DNA of 64,000 bases, from NCBI GenBank assembly GCA_016785225.1, contig JAFBJZ010000615.1, positions 142,485 to 206,484 on the forward strand. Reading direction: 5' to 3'. Source of the DNA: Psettodes erumei (lineage: Eukaryota > Chordata > Actinopteri > Pleuronectiformes > Psettodidae). Both the position numbers and the translations under genes were made by a program. Below are positions 23,700 to 36,900 of this stretch, piece by piece (the first letter of the stretch is position 1; the number at the start of each line of letters is the position of its first letter). A model generated the notes under the pieces. That model saw only the letters and a list, made by a program, of their open reading frames with translations. It did no database searches and had not been told where the DNA came from.

Positions 23700-25578
23700 A
23701 TACACAGTAGATACGTTCACTCAGTGGGGGAATCTACGCCATCGGGGGACGGTCGCTCCTTATGTGATTTCCAGAGGCAGTTTGTAAGCTGTTATGCTTT
23801 GAAAGTAAAAGCAATACAATTATATTGAGAAAAATATCACATGCACTGTGTTTTTCCTCTTTTTTCCCCATTTTTACCCTACTAACCACTTACAACAACA
23901 TTTACAAAAACATCATGTGGCACATATGTTAAAGATTCACGTGTTGGTACATATCTACTCCCTGGAAATACTGTGGTGCTCAGAGAAAGCTGATGCACTG
24001 CGGTGTCCATGCGCATAAGGCCCCATTGACACTCTACACCAGTTGTCCTGACATATGGTGGCAGAAATTCCATGTGGTAGGGGGTTTGTAGCCGGGTGTG
24101 TGCAGGGGGACACGACAGTGCACCTGTTGTGCGAGCTGAATACAGTTGACAACAGTGCGTGCACATGAAGCAGCATGTTCTTTTAACGTGTCAAACAGCT
24201 GCATCTTTTTCAAAGGCAAATTTCACTTTCTATATGTTGGTGTTTGTGAATTAGCACTTAAATCCCCTGATAATGTACGAAAATGTACCTTCAGACTTTA
24301 GACTTTCACCAAGGCCAAAATTAAAGTTTTACATCCAAATGTCTCTTTTGCATATTCTCTTAGAAAGTAGGGAATATTGCTTTTTTTAAAAATATATATA
24401 TATTTATTTTGTGAGTATTATATCAATATCATTTCAGTAATATTTACATTTACATTTCAGATCTTTATGCATTTGTGGAGATAAGAATCAAAATGTGAAC
24501 TTCAAATTTCCTGGCTCCGGATGTTGATCTGGATCACTCCCAAAATTTCTTAATTGGACCAAGAACCACCCCGGGTACAAAAAAAAAAAAGTTTTTCTTC
24601 ACGTACTGCTGAGAAAATTTCATATCTGAATCATTTGTTATGTTATGTAAGAGAGACTTAAGATACAGTATATGCATCCTGTTCGACCAGCCTATGGAAG
24701 GTCACTGGAGATTAGTCCGTCAGCATTTCATCCCACCCACTCCTTCAGGGGCTGCGGGGTATATGCGCTCATTACCTCCTGCCTCTTTATTACAGCCAGC
24801 TCTGCTGCAGAGGCATTGTTCCAGCTGTGCTTATCATCAGTGTTCATGTGGTTGACTTGTATCCTGGAATGTAGAGGCTGAATAACTGGAAAATCCCCAC
24901 TCCCTCAATTCATTGAGTGTGTGTGTGTGTGTAATAGAAAAGGGCGAAACCAAATGCAAACAAAGACAAGCTTACTCATTTTAAATAAAAGACTGGCAAA
25001 GTACATTTAGTAGAAAATAAAACATCTAAAGGCCATTTGCAGCACAACAGGAAAGAAGAAACTGGAAATTGCAAGAACTTAAACTCCTTAAACTTCCCAT
25101 GAAAGCCAAAGTGGGGGAGAAAAGGTAAAAAGGCTTTTACGATAATTTATAAACAGTCTGTCTGATTCAGAACGTGGAAAATAATGACACTGGAAAATAA
25201 TTGTGTTTGTGTGTGTGAACCCGGCGAGTCACCTTCTACCATCTCTCCTCGGATTTCTCTCCCGGGAGGCGCAGCAAGAGACGAGGTGTGCAGAGCCGGG
25301 GCGCAATGTATGTCAAGAGATCCGAATCCCTCCGCTGATGCAACCGAACACAAGATGTTTACATGTCGCCCAAAAACTAGAGCCAGCAGTCTTAAGTGAC
25401 ACTTAACTTGCAAGTTTGTAACTTAACGGCAGTAGTTTTTTTGTGTTCTTTGATATAGTGTTTTCTGAGAAGCAGCTTTAAAGGCTATCATTTAAACACT
25501 TTCCTCTCACTGGTTTTGGCACAGTCAAGAACTCAAAGACTGCATGTACATAGCAGCGTTGCCACCTTTCTTTTCATG
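23700..25578. other. Convergent intergenic region between the Rag gene and cnga2
   Basis: No supportable gene. It contains short GT tracts (24917-24932, 25201-25217), an A run near 24581 and AT-rich sequence. The region ends where the cnga2 3'UTR starts. Confidence 0.4.
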
Positions 25579-25584
25579 TTTATT
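25579..25584 (-). terminator. Candidate cnga2 polyadenylation signal
   Basis: AATAAA on the - strand (TTTATT on +) lies about 130 bases downstream of the cnga2 stop codon. Confidence 0.45.
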
Positions 25585-25710
25585 GACATGCGGACGTCTC
25601 TTTACATTCAGCTAAACGGATAAAACATCCTCACAAAGGAGGTTAAATGGATGTCATGAGGTTTTTCTATGCTCTTGCTGAGTCTGGATCAGTGTCAGGA
25701 AGTGAGACAG

Positions 25711-28700
25711 TTAGTGTTTTGATGTTGGGCTCCGATCGGAGCTCATTTGCTCATCGTTCTGATGTGGAGCCCCATCTGTGTGGGCCGCAGGCACGGAGCC
25801 TGTCTCATTAGTTGTCCCCGCGTGTGCGTCCGTGTCCTGGTTCGCGTCCGCGCCGCAGTCCACGTGATTCAGCTGCCGCTCCAGCAGAGTGATCCGCTGC
25901 TTCAGCCGCTGCTGAGTGTGCGTGTATTCACTGAGGAGACGGGCGAATCGGGTCTGGAGGGTGTCCAGGGAGGACTCCAGCCTCTCCACCTTCTCCTCCG
26001 TGTCCTCCTTCTGCAGCCCGCCGCTCTCCACGCTCTCATCCAACAGACCCTCTTTCATCAGGATCTCCCGGCCCCTCTCCTCCAGCACAGTCTTCGCATC
26101 TGGATACTCGGTCACTGCCTCCATCAAGTCGTCCTTCGAGAGGCAGAAGAGGTCAGAGTAACCCAAGCTGCGAATGTTGGCTGTCCGGCGGTTTCCCATT
26201 TTGCTACCTTTTATGTTCAGAATGCTGATTTCCCCGAAGCAGCTGCCAGAAGTGAGGAGAGCGTACTGCGTGACCCCGTCGTCGGCCACCACAGCCAGCT
26301 TCCCCTCCTTAATGATGTACATCTCCTTACCTATGTCCCCTTTTCTGCAGATGTAGTCCCCTGGACTGAATACCTGTGGCCGCAGCTTGAGCACGAGCTC
26401 CACCAGCAATCCTGCCTCACAGTCCTGAAAAATGCGCACTTTCTTCAGGGTCTCCAGGTGTACGTTAATCGCAATCTCAGCCCGCAGTTTGTTCGGCAAG
26501 TTCTTCAGCACCTCCTGCTCATCCACTGCTTTCTTGTTGGTCCAGAGGTAGTCAAACCATTTGATGACGCGCGTCTCCAGTTCTTTGCTGACTTTGCGGA
26601 AGTGCATGTAGTGTTTGATGGCATCGATCCGGGCTTGAAACTCAGCGCGGGTCGCGTTCATGTTGGCAATCATGGAGCCGACGTTTCCCACAATCGTGGC
26701 GAAGATCAGCACCCCAACCAGAAAGTCAAAGACCACAAACAGGTACTCTTCGTCTCGCACGGGTGCAGGCATTTCTCCAATGGTGGTGAGGGTAAGAGTC
26801 GACCAGTACAGGCAGTAGACGTAACTCCGAGTCAGGGAGGAGGTGATGTTTGGGAACACCCAAGTGTCCGAGCCAAGTCCCAAAGACTTGGATATAGCGT
26901 AGTAGATGCAGGCGTTCCAGTGAATGATGACCAGGATGTAAAGCACCAGGTTGCAGATGCGGAAGATGTTCGGGTAGTTGGTGCGCGTCTCCGTGCGGTC
27001 AAAGAACTCAAACATGCGCGGGAAGCGCAGCAGGCGGTTGAACCTGAGCTGCGGCGTGTGGATACCGGTGGCGATGTAGGCCAGGTCGGTGGGCAGGATG
27101 GACACCACGTCCAGCTTGAACTGCAACGTACGGACGTAGCTGTCTCTGAGCTTGGCGTGGTCCTTCACCAGCAGACCTTGTTCCAGGAATCCTGCGAGAA
27201 GACAAACAGGCCTTTAATGCTTCGCACTCATGTTGTGTAAGGACACTGTGTCGTGTCTTGAGGGTTGAGGTCAGGCGGAGGCAGGGTTACCTGTGCGAAG
27301 ACGGACGCAAGTGTCCATAATGTACACCGCGTCAGAGAGGTAGTCCAACACCAGCCAGCAGATGTAATTGTCCACCTGTAACTTGTCAAAGCATGCCCTG
27401 CGGATGGAAAAAAAAGAAGAAAATGATTTACCGCTCCTGCCTGTGGAGTGGACACTACATCCATTTGCTACATCCATCACCAGTCTCTGGGGGCTGCGGG
27501 GCCCAGGCAGGTAACGACTGCGGTGCTATTACCTTGCGACAACAAGGAACAAGTTGTACAGCACCGCCATGGCGATAACAAATAACCATCGGTAGTAGGC
27601 GTTATCGGATGGGGATACCACAAACAGATTCCATTTTTTCCTGAAAGCAGGGAGAGATTGCAAATCATGCACTCGGGCACTCACCTTCCTGTAAAGTCAT
27701 ACATATTACTGTAGAGATACACAGGACAAAGAAAGGCAGCTGCAAGACATGAAGCTTTGCACTGTTGTTTAAACAGCTTTTGCGGTCATTTTGTGATGTG
27801 GTCTTTTACTGTATTATGCTGGAAAGGTTTGTCTGAAGTCGTCCAACCTCTTTTTCTGATCTTGTAAAGCCCAAAGATGGTTGTGACCTCAGAATCGCAG
27901 AAACAAACCCTAACCCTAATCACGCACTAACCGGTGCCGGTGATATGCTCTGAAAATGTGGTATGATCCATCGTACGTGTTTCACAATGGTAGTATTATT
28001 ACAGGCCTGCTGTTCTGCATTGCATCACTGTGTTTTGTTTATTGTTTCCATGTTTCTGTTTCATAGTAATGGTTGGGGGCAGCAGGCAGGCATACCTAAA
28101 GATCCCTTTGGCATTGTTGCCGTTGGCATCTGGTTGGGTGTTGCTGATGCGGCTGGGGGCCGTCCTCAGCTCAGGGCCGCGAAAGCGTTCCAGGAAGGAG
28201 TCTGGCCTCTCCTCCTCCTCTATCAGACTCCTGTGTGCCCATTCCCTCAGTCTCACCACCAGGCTCACCAGTCTGACACACACACACAAACAGTTTGGCA
28301 ACAACTTGGCAACATTTCTGTTGAAGCACACATCTTCAAGGAGGTTTGTGCTTTTTCTGCAAAAGTTTGAAACAGTTGTGGGCTATTTATTTAAAAGAGA
28401 AAAAACAAAGCCAGACAATGCTGCATCAGTGTAAAGCAGAAAGCTGGGCAGGAGGCCCGGCTGTCACGGCTTTTACCTTGAGATAGCTCCGGTCCTTTGG
28501 AAAGAATTCCTGGAGTTGCGTCCGTGAGGGTCGAGGGCAGCAACTCTCTGCAGCTCTGAGGACGTGTCATCGCACGCAGATGGCACCCTGGGAGGGAAGG
28601 AGTGAAAAAAATTTTATTCATCTATTTATTTGCTTATGGTTTGCTTCTCTCAAACAAACCTCTGGAACATCACAGCTCTCATCACCTGCTAAGAATACTC

Positions 28701-28786
28701 TCCGCCCTCTCGATCTCGCCCTCCAGGGTGGTCTTCACTGACAGGTTGTGGGGTGACCGGTCTCTCTCCGTCGCCTGGCCCGTCAT
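25711..28786 (-). CDS. cnga2: cnga2, cyclic nucleotide-gated channel alpha-2 (olfactory type)
   Basis: This is a plasma-membrane cation channel opened by cAMP/cGMP and the main subunit of olfactory transduction. Six exons on the - strand: 28786-28686, 28587-28477, 28272-28096, 27640-27533, 27397-27291 and 27191-25711, all in phase, 694 aa. The N-terminus starts MTGQATERDRSPHNLSVKTT, then CDDTSSELQRVAALD and RPDSFLERFRGPEL, both typical of CNGA2. S1-S6 follow, with pore LTLTTIGEMPAPVRDEEY. The cyclic-nucleotide domain is conserved (GDYICRKGDIGKEMYIIKEG, CFGEISILNIKGSKMGNRRT). A C-terminal leucine-zipper helix (VERLESSLDTLQTRFARLLS) follows, then a divergent acidic tail. Odd points: the residue after the pore Glu is Met and the outer-pore loop is shorter than in mammals. 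The long + strand frame over the last exon is a shadow. Confidence 0.95.
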
Positions 28787-31310
28787 CTTCCGATCTGACA
28801 GTTTGGACAAACACTTGCGTTATAGCCACTTGTGTCGCCATCTGCGTGCGTGACTGGGACCGGGATGTGCATGTTGGCTTTTCACGCGGTGACGCTGTGG
28901 CAGGGGAGGGAAGTGTTTATGATGCGTATGACAGATCATTGTCAGGGGACTGGGGGGGGGCACCTGGGACTGTCTGCCTCAGTCCCTCAACTGGCCCTTC
29001 ACACAGCGGGTGGTTGCTGTGGTGACTGAAGCAGTTACGGGAGAAAACTCAGCGTAGCTACACGCGCAGATGCTGCAGGTTATGTCCACCGACTTTTGGC
29101 CTCTTGTGAGCTCTATCTCTCGCTCTCTCCTTGCAGGCTCTGCCTCGCTCGACCGAGATCGCACCCTGCTTTTTCTGTTGTTTGGTCTCACAGCTGCAGA
29201 GTGGCCCTGTGCTGTTGTCTGGCAACAATTTCAGTATTTCCTGTGTAAATAATCATTCACTTTGTGTTTCGTAAAAACTTTGCAGCTCCACTTGTTAATT
29301 CTGAGGAAGCCTGGTGGGGGTTCCCTGCCATTTTTGTTTAATTATTTCTGAAGTCCAGTTCGATTTTTCTTTCTTGTTAGCGTGGGGTGATGTTTCATTT
29401 CTTTAGTTCTGGTTGATTGCTATTTGAGGACTTTTGATCATAAATATTCTAAATATCTTCCAGACCTTCTCTTTTTGTTAATTTGTGTTCCCCTAGACAT
29501 GAAGAAATAGGTCTGAACACTGCATTAAAAAAAAAAAAGTACAGACCCCTCAAAGGCAGAGAATCCCCCCCTTCCCCCAACAGTGCAGACAGGTGATGAG
29601 ATGTTTAGATGAATGTTACCATTGTGTGACTAATTGGCGGATCATTAACGAAAACACACGCGCAGTCAGCCTGAAGCTCTGTGGCTCAGCGAGCCAATCA
29701 GCTGCTCTCCCTCAGGAGCCGCATCACTTAGGAAACCAGGGCCTGTGTGTTGTAACTGCTGCTGGGTTAAATAAAAGATGATAATTCACTCCTAAATTTA
29801 TTGAACTGCAGGGAGACTATTATTTATACTGTTTATTACTGTAAGCGAGTGCGGACTTTCATTTTGGTAGCACTTTATTTTCTTGGTCCCTTTTTCCCTA
29901 ATCATTTCAAAGGAAGTTTCCTCAAAAGAACATTGTAATTTGGTACTAATTGTAGAATTAATCCCAGCTAATTGCTTGTTTAATCTTGTCTACAGGCAAA
30001 CCAACAATTCAGCACAGAAAGAGTAAAGTTGTCAATGATAAATGACTGGATATTTATTTGGGTTTAAATGCTGACAGTTTCCTTTTAAAGGAAATTCATA
30101 TTTCCCCAGATAATTAAAGCAAATTACTGTTATTTCTAAGACTCTTCCAGGGAAAATATAGAGTGTTTTTTTGTATTTATGATTACATTACTGAAACATG
30201 GTGAAAATTAATTTTCTCTACAACTGCAAATAAATATTACTTCAGTACTTCAAATGTCAAATGAATCTTAGTTTTAAGAATCAAAACAATGGTAAAATAA
30301 GAAAATATCTCTTCCCAAAAATTGGTCATTACTTTTAATTGAATTTTATTTTCAACAAAAGAATCAAATGTAGATAATTAGCATTGCCATAAAATGCACA
30401 GGCTATGAAAAGACCAAAAGAAAATCATGGAAAAGTACAGATCACACAGCTTTATATTTACCTGCAGTTTCCTTCAGTTACTCAGTAAACTCCTTAGGGT
30501 GACTTCACACACACAAACCCAGAGCAGCTCGTTCTGGGCCAATCCATCCTCAGCGCCCAACCGAGGCAGTTATGAGAGGAAAAAGCAAACTGCATCCAAC
30601 ACTCCTAAAAAGGATGAAAAACAAATCACAAGTCCTGTTCTTGCAACATTTTCTGTGAGCCTCCTCTGGCAGTGTCTTCCCTTCTCTCTCCCACAGGTGT
30701 GTGAAACACATGGTCCACCTGATGCTTAGAATGACCGAGCACATGCAGGAGGCAGCAGGGATGGGGGATGCTGGGCGGGGAAAGTGTCTCATGGTTGAGA
30801 GCCCCAGATGTCAGCGTTGGACAGAGGAGTCTTCTGGGACAACCGCTCTGCGGTACCTTCCCTCTACTTGTTCCTCACACCGGGGAATAGTGAGAAACAG
30901 CTCAAAGCAAGCAGGCGTTTCAACAGGTTGTCCCACTGATGCGTGGTTATGTACGCCATTCTGTCTTCATCTTCATAAAGGCTGTAAATCCAGCTTGTTT
31001 GTTATTTTGGTCATTCATTGGCCTTGATGATGATGATGTTATATGTCGGCTATTTCCTTCAAACAATAGGTACCACTATTTTTTACATTAATTTTCATTT
31101 GACAGAGATTTCAATTTAAAATCAGAGAGAATTACAAGAAATGAATAAAAATATGCGTGTTTTAGAATTGTATTTGTTTCTTCTTTCCTGCCTTGTCATT
31201 CCTCCTATGGCCCTCAGATAAAGGACTTTGTGTTTGGGGTTTTGCATCAATTGTCACGGTCCCAGGTGTTTGTGATTAAATCCAAACTCCCTTTTCCTAA
31301 CACCACACAG
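28787..31310. other. Upstream region of cnga2; no clear gene
   Basis: This stretch presumably carries the cnga2 promoter and 5'UTR near 28.8-29.2 kb. From 29.3 to 30.4 kb it is AT-rich and empty. Short protein-like readings at about 30.51-30.65 kb and 30.70-30.86 kb (+) have plausible splice borders but no recognised homology. Confidence 0.35.
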
Positions 31311-31505
31311 ACACACTCTCTGATGCAAATGGGGCTTGAAAATCCAGATGAGGAAAGGCCTCGGGAGACGGCCTCCTCATCGTCCAGCTCTCTGACGGAG
31401 CCTGGCAGCCTCCGCTTTAATCAGATCCCTGGAAAACTGGAGGACTGGAGACTTGGCGAGAAACTCTGCAGGGAGCGGAGCCCAGAGGACTTTACATCTG
31501 ACTGA
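31311..31505 (+). CDS. Possible terminal coding exon of an unrecognised gene
   Basis: A good acceptor (pyrimidine tract and acacag ending at 31310) is followed by 64 codons and a stop at 31503-31505. The reading is Ser/Glu-rich and looks protein-like: HSLMQMGLENPDEERPRE, then SLRFNQIPGKLEDWRLGEKL, ending EDFTSD. I do not recognise the family. Upstream candidate pieces at 30.5-30.86 kb could belong to the same + strand gene, but phases do not join cleanly in any combination I tried. It may be a chance open frame. Confidence 0.22.
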   Translation, partial: THSLMQMGLENPDEERPRETASSSSSSLTEPGSLRFNQIPGKLEDWRLGEKLCRERSPEDFTSD

Positions 31506-33587
31506 GATTCAGGTCAGTGAACAGTAAACTACAATCTGCCACCATTGTCCCCTGTTGTACGACAACAGCTACATTGTTGATGGACTGTGCAGAAAACCAT
31601 GGCTGTTAACAATGAAGAGCCAACAATAAACAGCCTCAATCAGACCTGTTAAAACTCAGTATTCCCCTCTGGTTAATTACAAACCCCATTTATTCTTTAT
31701 TTATAACTTTTTTGTCACTTAATAATCCACATTTAAAGTCCATTTAAGTGCCCTTATCTTAAATTATTAGGCTCAGTCTGGCTGAATTTCCTCTTGGGCT
31801 TAACAGTCACACATCAACATCAGGGAAAAGAAACACAAACAATAGTAAATATATGGTTATGAGGTGCCTCTAAAAACAGGCAGTATGTTTTACAATGCAA
31901 CAGAGGGAAGAAGATAAAGTGAGATAAGAGAAAGGAGAAGCAGGCAGCAGTAAAGGGAGAAAGATGTAAATGCGTGGATCGTAAAAATGACACCAAAGAA
32001 ATTTTGTTCCAGACAATGTCACCACGAGATCCATGTAGCAGCTGGTCTGGAACTTTTCGATCATATCACACAATCTGCCTCGGCAGATGGAGTTTAGCCA
32101 GCTGTTGTGGAAATGTAGAAATTTAAATGTAAATTTTTTTACAGCTCTCTTCTGTCTTATAAAGGAGATTAAAAGACATTCTTGGCCATGGAAAAGCCAG
32201 TTGACAAAACCAATCTGACTGCTATAACTGCTTAGTATTTACATAAGTGTAGGTGGGTAAATAGAAGCAAGACAATAATTAACATTGTATGTCAACAGCT
32301 GCTAACATGGACATTGGCTGTATAAAAAAAAAACTGCAAAAACTTATATAGCCCCATTAAAACAAACCAGTTCAAGATTTCTGAATCACTACCACTGCTT
32401 AGTCAGGATAACAGAGGCAGAGTAATTGGTGGGAAATTCCTTTTTAATTGAGGAAGCCTTTTTCTGAAAACGATTAAGATAAAACACACCAGTCATTTTC
32501 AAAGTCATATTTATTGTTACGTGTAGAGCACTTAAGGGTAGATATGAACATGAGACCAAATACAATTTGGCTGTAGTCATAGGATATCATGAAGCTACCT
32601 GGAATGAAGTTGCTGTTTATATTTGGTAATGTTGAATACAAAAGAAAAAAAAAAAAAAAAAAAAGGGGGAAAACCTCAAAGCGCAAATACGGGTCATCTT
32701 GAAGACAGGAAGAAGGCACAGCAGAAGCCAGGAGAGTCCAGTCAGCCTGCTCCTCATCCGACGTAACAGACGAAAATAATAATAATAATAATAATAATTA
32801 AAAAAACAACAGCAAATGGACCAGACACAACGCCCCAAAAAAAACAGCATTTACCTCACCTAATAAACCCAAGAAACAAACAAATGACGAGTACAAGCAT
32901 CCAGACAGCGCATCAGGCTGGTCATTAGTATAATTTGACCTCATGGCTTCTGTATGCGGATATGTAGATGTTTATGGTGCCAGTTATTAAGACATGCTTA
33001 CCCTTCATTAAGTGAGAGAGGAAAGTTTAGGTGTTTTTGTTTTTTTTTAACGTGTGCTGCACCCAAACATCCCACCTCCCCTGACTCTATTTTTTTTTTT
33101 TTTGCCTTGTCAAGCATTTTTTTTTATAAGCATGGTATTCCGGAATGTGTGTTGCTTAGTCAAGGATATAATTTACTTATCAGTCTGACTAAAAATATGT
33201 AAACAACCTTGCAGCTGGAAATATGCACATTCCTTTTAAAAAGAAAAAAAAAAAACAAACGGCGTTCTTCCACGTGAATTAAGAGTTCTGGATATCGAGG
33301 GTAACAAGTTTTCCTCTGTAACACGAGACCAATCTCTTTAGATCTTTTAGTATCCGGACCCGTTTTTAAAGGGGGGGGGACAGCACATTATTCGTCAGTT
33401 ATCACCAAACGAGACAGTGACACATGTAAATTTATGATTCGGGCTGCATTATTCTCCTTCACAAAAACAAACAAAACAAACAAACAAACAAAAAAAAAAT
33501 CATTCTTGATTCCTTCAGTTGGGGGAGCTCTTTCAAAACGCTAATGGCTTGTCGGTGCGAGTTTAGTGTCACAATGATCCCAGTCTC
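31506..33587. other. Intergenic and presumed pls3 3'UTR
   Basis: No gene is visible. An (AAT)n repeat lies at 32776-32799 and A runs at 32641-32664 and about 33241. A - strand AATAAA (TTTATT at 32510-32515) is the best candidate for the pls3 transcript end, giving a 3'UTR of about 1.07 kb. Confidence 0.4.
32776..32799. repeat. (AAT)n microsatellite
   Basis: Eight consecutive AAT units lie in the presumed pls3 3'UTR. Confidence 0.85.
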
Positions 33588-33942
33588 TTAGACCCGCTTC
33601 ATCCCCCGACCCATCAAGCAGGCAAAGACTGTCATCACCATTTTGGGTTTGACCTCCACGAGGTCCTCTGGGAGCGCGTAGACACGGGCGCCAATCTTCC
33701 TCGCCATGGAGACGGCATACCTGGGGGGGGGGCAGAGAGATCGTCAGGAATGAAGCCGGGTGCACGCACGGCAGAAGCTTTTCCTCTCGGTCGCACAAAA
33801 TCTTACTTGGCGTTCTCCATCTTGTCGTCTTCAGAGAGGCTGCCGGTTTTTACCAGCTCGTAGTTGATGCTGCCGGGCTGGATGGCGTCTATCAGTTCCA
33901 GTACTGCCAAGCTGCTGCTGATCTCCTTGTCCTGATCACCAC

Positions 33943-33983
<41 letters not shown>

Positions 33984-36900
33984 TAAGCATCTGACACACA
34001 AGCTTACCTGACCAATGAGAAGATTCAGTGCCTCTTGGTTATTAGACAGTAAACTGCCAGATTTTCTGAAATCATCTTTCCTTTTTTGTGAGGAATATCC
34101 TCGACTAATCTGACCTATCCTAATAATCTAAATTCAGAAAATTTTTGATTAATCTACACATGAGGTCTTTTCACGGCAAAAAGAGGAAAAACGGCCATAC
34201 CTTAAAGCTGGAAATCTTGGTTGTTTTTCCAGCCTCTGCCAACGTCTTGTTCACCCAGTTTATGATGATGTCGTCATTTACTTTCTGCCCATCTCCCAGT
34301 TCCTCCAGCACATTCAACGTATATCTGAAAGAGTGGAGAAGCAGCTTGTTTATGATGCACATAAAGTGAAGTCTTCAGGTAAACAGTTTTTTTTTGTTAT
34401 TTATTTATTTTATTTTTTTACAGAAAGATTTGAGCATATGTGTGGCCAAGACAAAAAAAAAACCTAAAAAACACCAAGAACAGTTTAGAAGAAACTTAAT
34501 TTTAAGAAGCTTGTGTCATGTCAAACAGCAGGGACCTCTGTTTCCTTCTAATTTTCGGGTGACACAAACCTTAGGAAACTCTGACGAAAAAGTACACAAA
34601 ATACGGGGAATTACCAAATACGGCAACGCACATCCCTGGCGACAGGAGCCAGCTGAGTTCATGGAAATGTGGTCTCGATTTGGAGGAACACGCACATATT
34701 AACACCACCACTGGCATGGAATGGAGGTTTTTCTAACTACCAACTCCCTAGAAATTGTTTACAGTAAATATACAGTTATCACAATGAATCTGACAATGAA
34801 GATTGATTATGATTGTAGCGTTTCAAAAATACCACACGCAGACATGCTGGCTGAAACACAGCACTGAAATACAAGCATTTCATTTGTTTGCTTCCTTCCC
34901 AGAAAAACAAAGTAATTCCTTGAGAGCGACCCTCATTTACTTTGTTACGTATTTTGCTGCCTATTTTGCTTGTTTTCATTTTTTGTGTTGTAGTGTTGTA
35001 AGTGTTGCAGTTTCACCTTCTCATCAGCTGCCACACCAGTGCCAGAGTCAGGGTAGCGTTGCCGTCGTTCAGGTCCTGCCCGCCGATGCCAACCAGGGAG
35101 AACTTGGCTTGCGTTTTGCCCAGTTCCACTGCATAGTTACAATTCTCCAACTGGGGGCCACAGACCGAAGAGTTAGTGAGAGACAACCAAAAAAAAAAAA
35201 AAGTGATTTTTTTTTTTTTGCCCTGAAAAAAAAAAAAAAAAAGGAATCAAATTTACCTTTTTCATGTTGGATCCCAGTTTGGGGTAAGGTGGCTTGTTGA
35301 CCTTGTTGCTCCAGTCGACGGGCACTTTAATCTTTTCATAGAGCTGGAGGATCACCAGACCGTCCTGCAGGTCTCTAAAAGGCAGGAACGCGTTCGATTA
35401 TCATTCACATGAAATCCACGTACGGGCCGCAAACTGTCGCGTGTCCCACGTACCCGTACAGATGATTGACATGCGGGTTCGCTCCCAGGGAGTTCATCCA
35501 GTTTCGGAACGTCCTCTCTTCTCTTGTTTCACCTAGACAGCAAAGGATCATGGGATTCAGGGGATTTAGTGACCCAACTGGCAGCTCCACTCACACCAAC
35601 TCAGTTATAGTCAGTGTGATTCTCAATATGCAGAGCCGAGTAGGACTGGTGCAGGTTTTTGTTTTTTTAAAATATATATCTTCAATGTCACTGTAGTTAG
35701 CCAACTATCACACATGTGTAAATATGCAATGGGCAGACTAACATACCCAGAGGGAAGGATGGCTTGTTGTCACATTCTAATGTTAACATTTTTTTTATGC
35801 TAAAGTAAGCCTGCAGGTCAGTTAGCTAACAAAACTCTGCTGTTTGTTCAGAACTGGTTCTCCTTCTGGTTCTGCAGATCCTTGGAGTTAAAGGCACTGA
35901 AAACCTTCTCAGTCAGTCGGCTGCGATGGGACTTTAGTTTTAGCCAAAGGTCGAACGGTTTTCTTTTTTGGTTTTTGTCTGTTCCTTTCCTCCTCGTCTG
36001 TTGGAAAACAGCACTGTCCCGCAATTCTCTGCACCGATCGGGCGTTAGCGACCTTCAATATCAAAAAGTTGATGGAAGTTGTGACTTTTAAACCTAAAGA
36101 TCATTAATAAATAATTCCTATAGTGAGGATATCTTTAGCTGCTGCTTATTGGTCATAAGTATTCAACAACACAGAGATATATTATCTGACCCAAAGATTT
36201 AAGGGCTTTAATGCCAGGATTGATGGGGCAGGCAAGACAGTTTCCTGTGTCTAATAATTGCTGCTGGGTTTATTAACCAAGTGACTCCCTCTTACTGAAT
36301 TTACAGTGCAATCTTTTTAAGCATCTCTCAGCGATACCGAGAGAGTTATCTGATCCAAAAAGCAAATTCTTCTGCCGTCCATACCTTCCAACAGTCCCCA
36401 GTCAATGTCCTCGTTCTCAGGTTTGGTCAGGGCCGGGTATTTGTTGAACAGGTTGGCCACAAAAGCAAGGTTGAGTTTGGGGTTCCCACTGACGACGTCG
36501 GCCGGGGTGACGAACTGTCGGCAGCCGAGCCGGTCGGCCTGCTGCAGCATGGCCTCCGCCCTCTTCATGTCGTCCTTCTCCTGAACGACGCACAAGACGA
36601 CACGCGCGGCGATCAGAGGACTCCGCCGCAGCCATTACCACGCGGGGGGATGGGGACGACTCCACCGTGAGCGCTACTTACACTGAAGCCTGCCATGCTG
36701 ATGTCTATGCGGGGCTGGTCTTCTTCTGTGCCTTTTGGGGAGATTTGATTCAGGAGGTGGAAATAGGCCCTCGAGTCCTGGGAAATAATGCAAATGAAAC
36801 AGAAGTCATACAAAGAATTCCAACTGTGGACCATAATGGCGATTTTTGTCTCACGACGACAGCTGCGTTGTTAGACTAAACCCTGCTTGGGTGCAGCTTT

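Noticed and set aside
23882..24219. Cluster of short - strand frames
   Set aside because: Frames overlap in several phases, lack a conserved pattern and sit in convergent 3' sequence.
25747..27240. 497-aa open frame on the + strand
   Set aside because: It lies exactly antisense to the last cnga2 exon, which has strong protein identity. The frame has no recognisable domains and is a codon-composition shadow.
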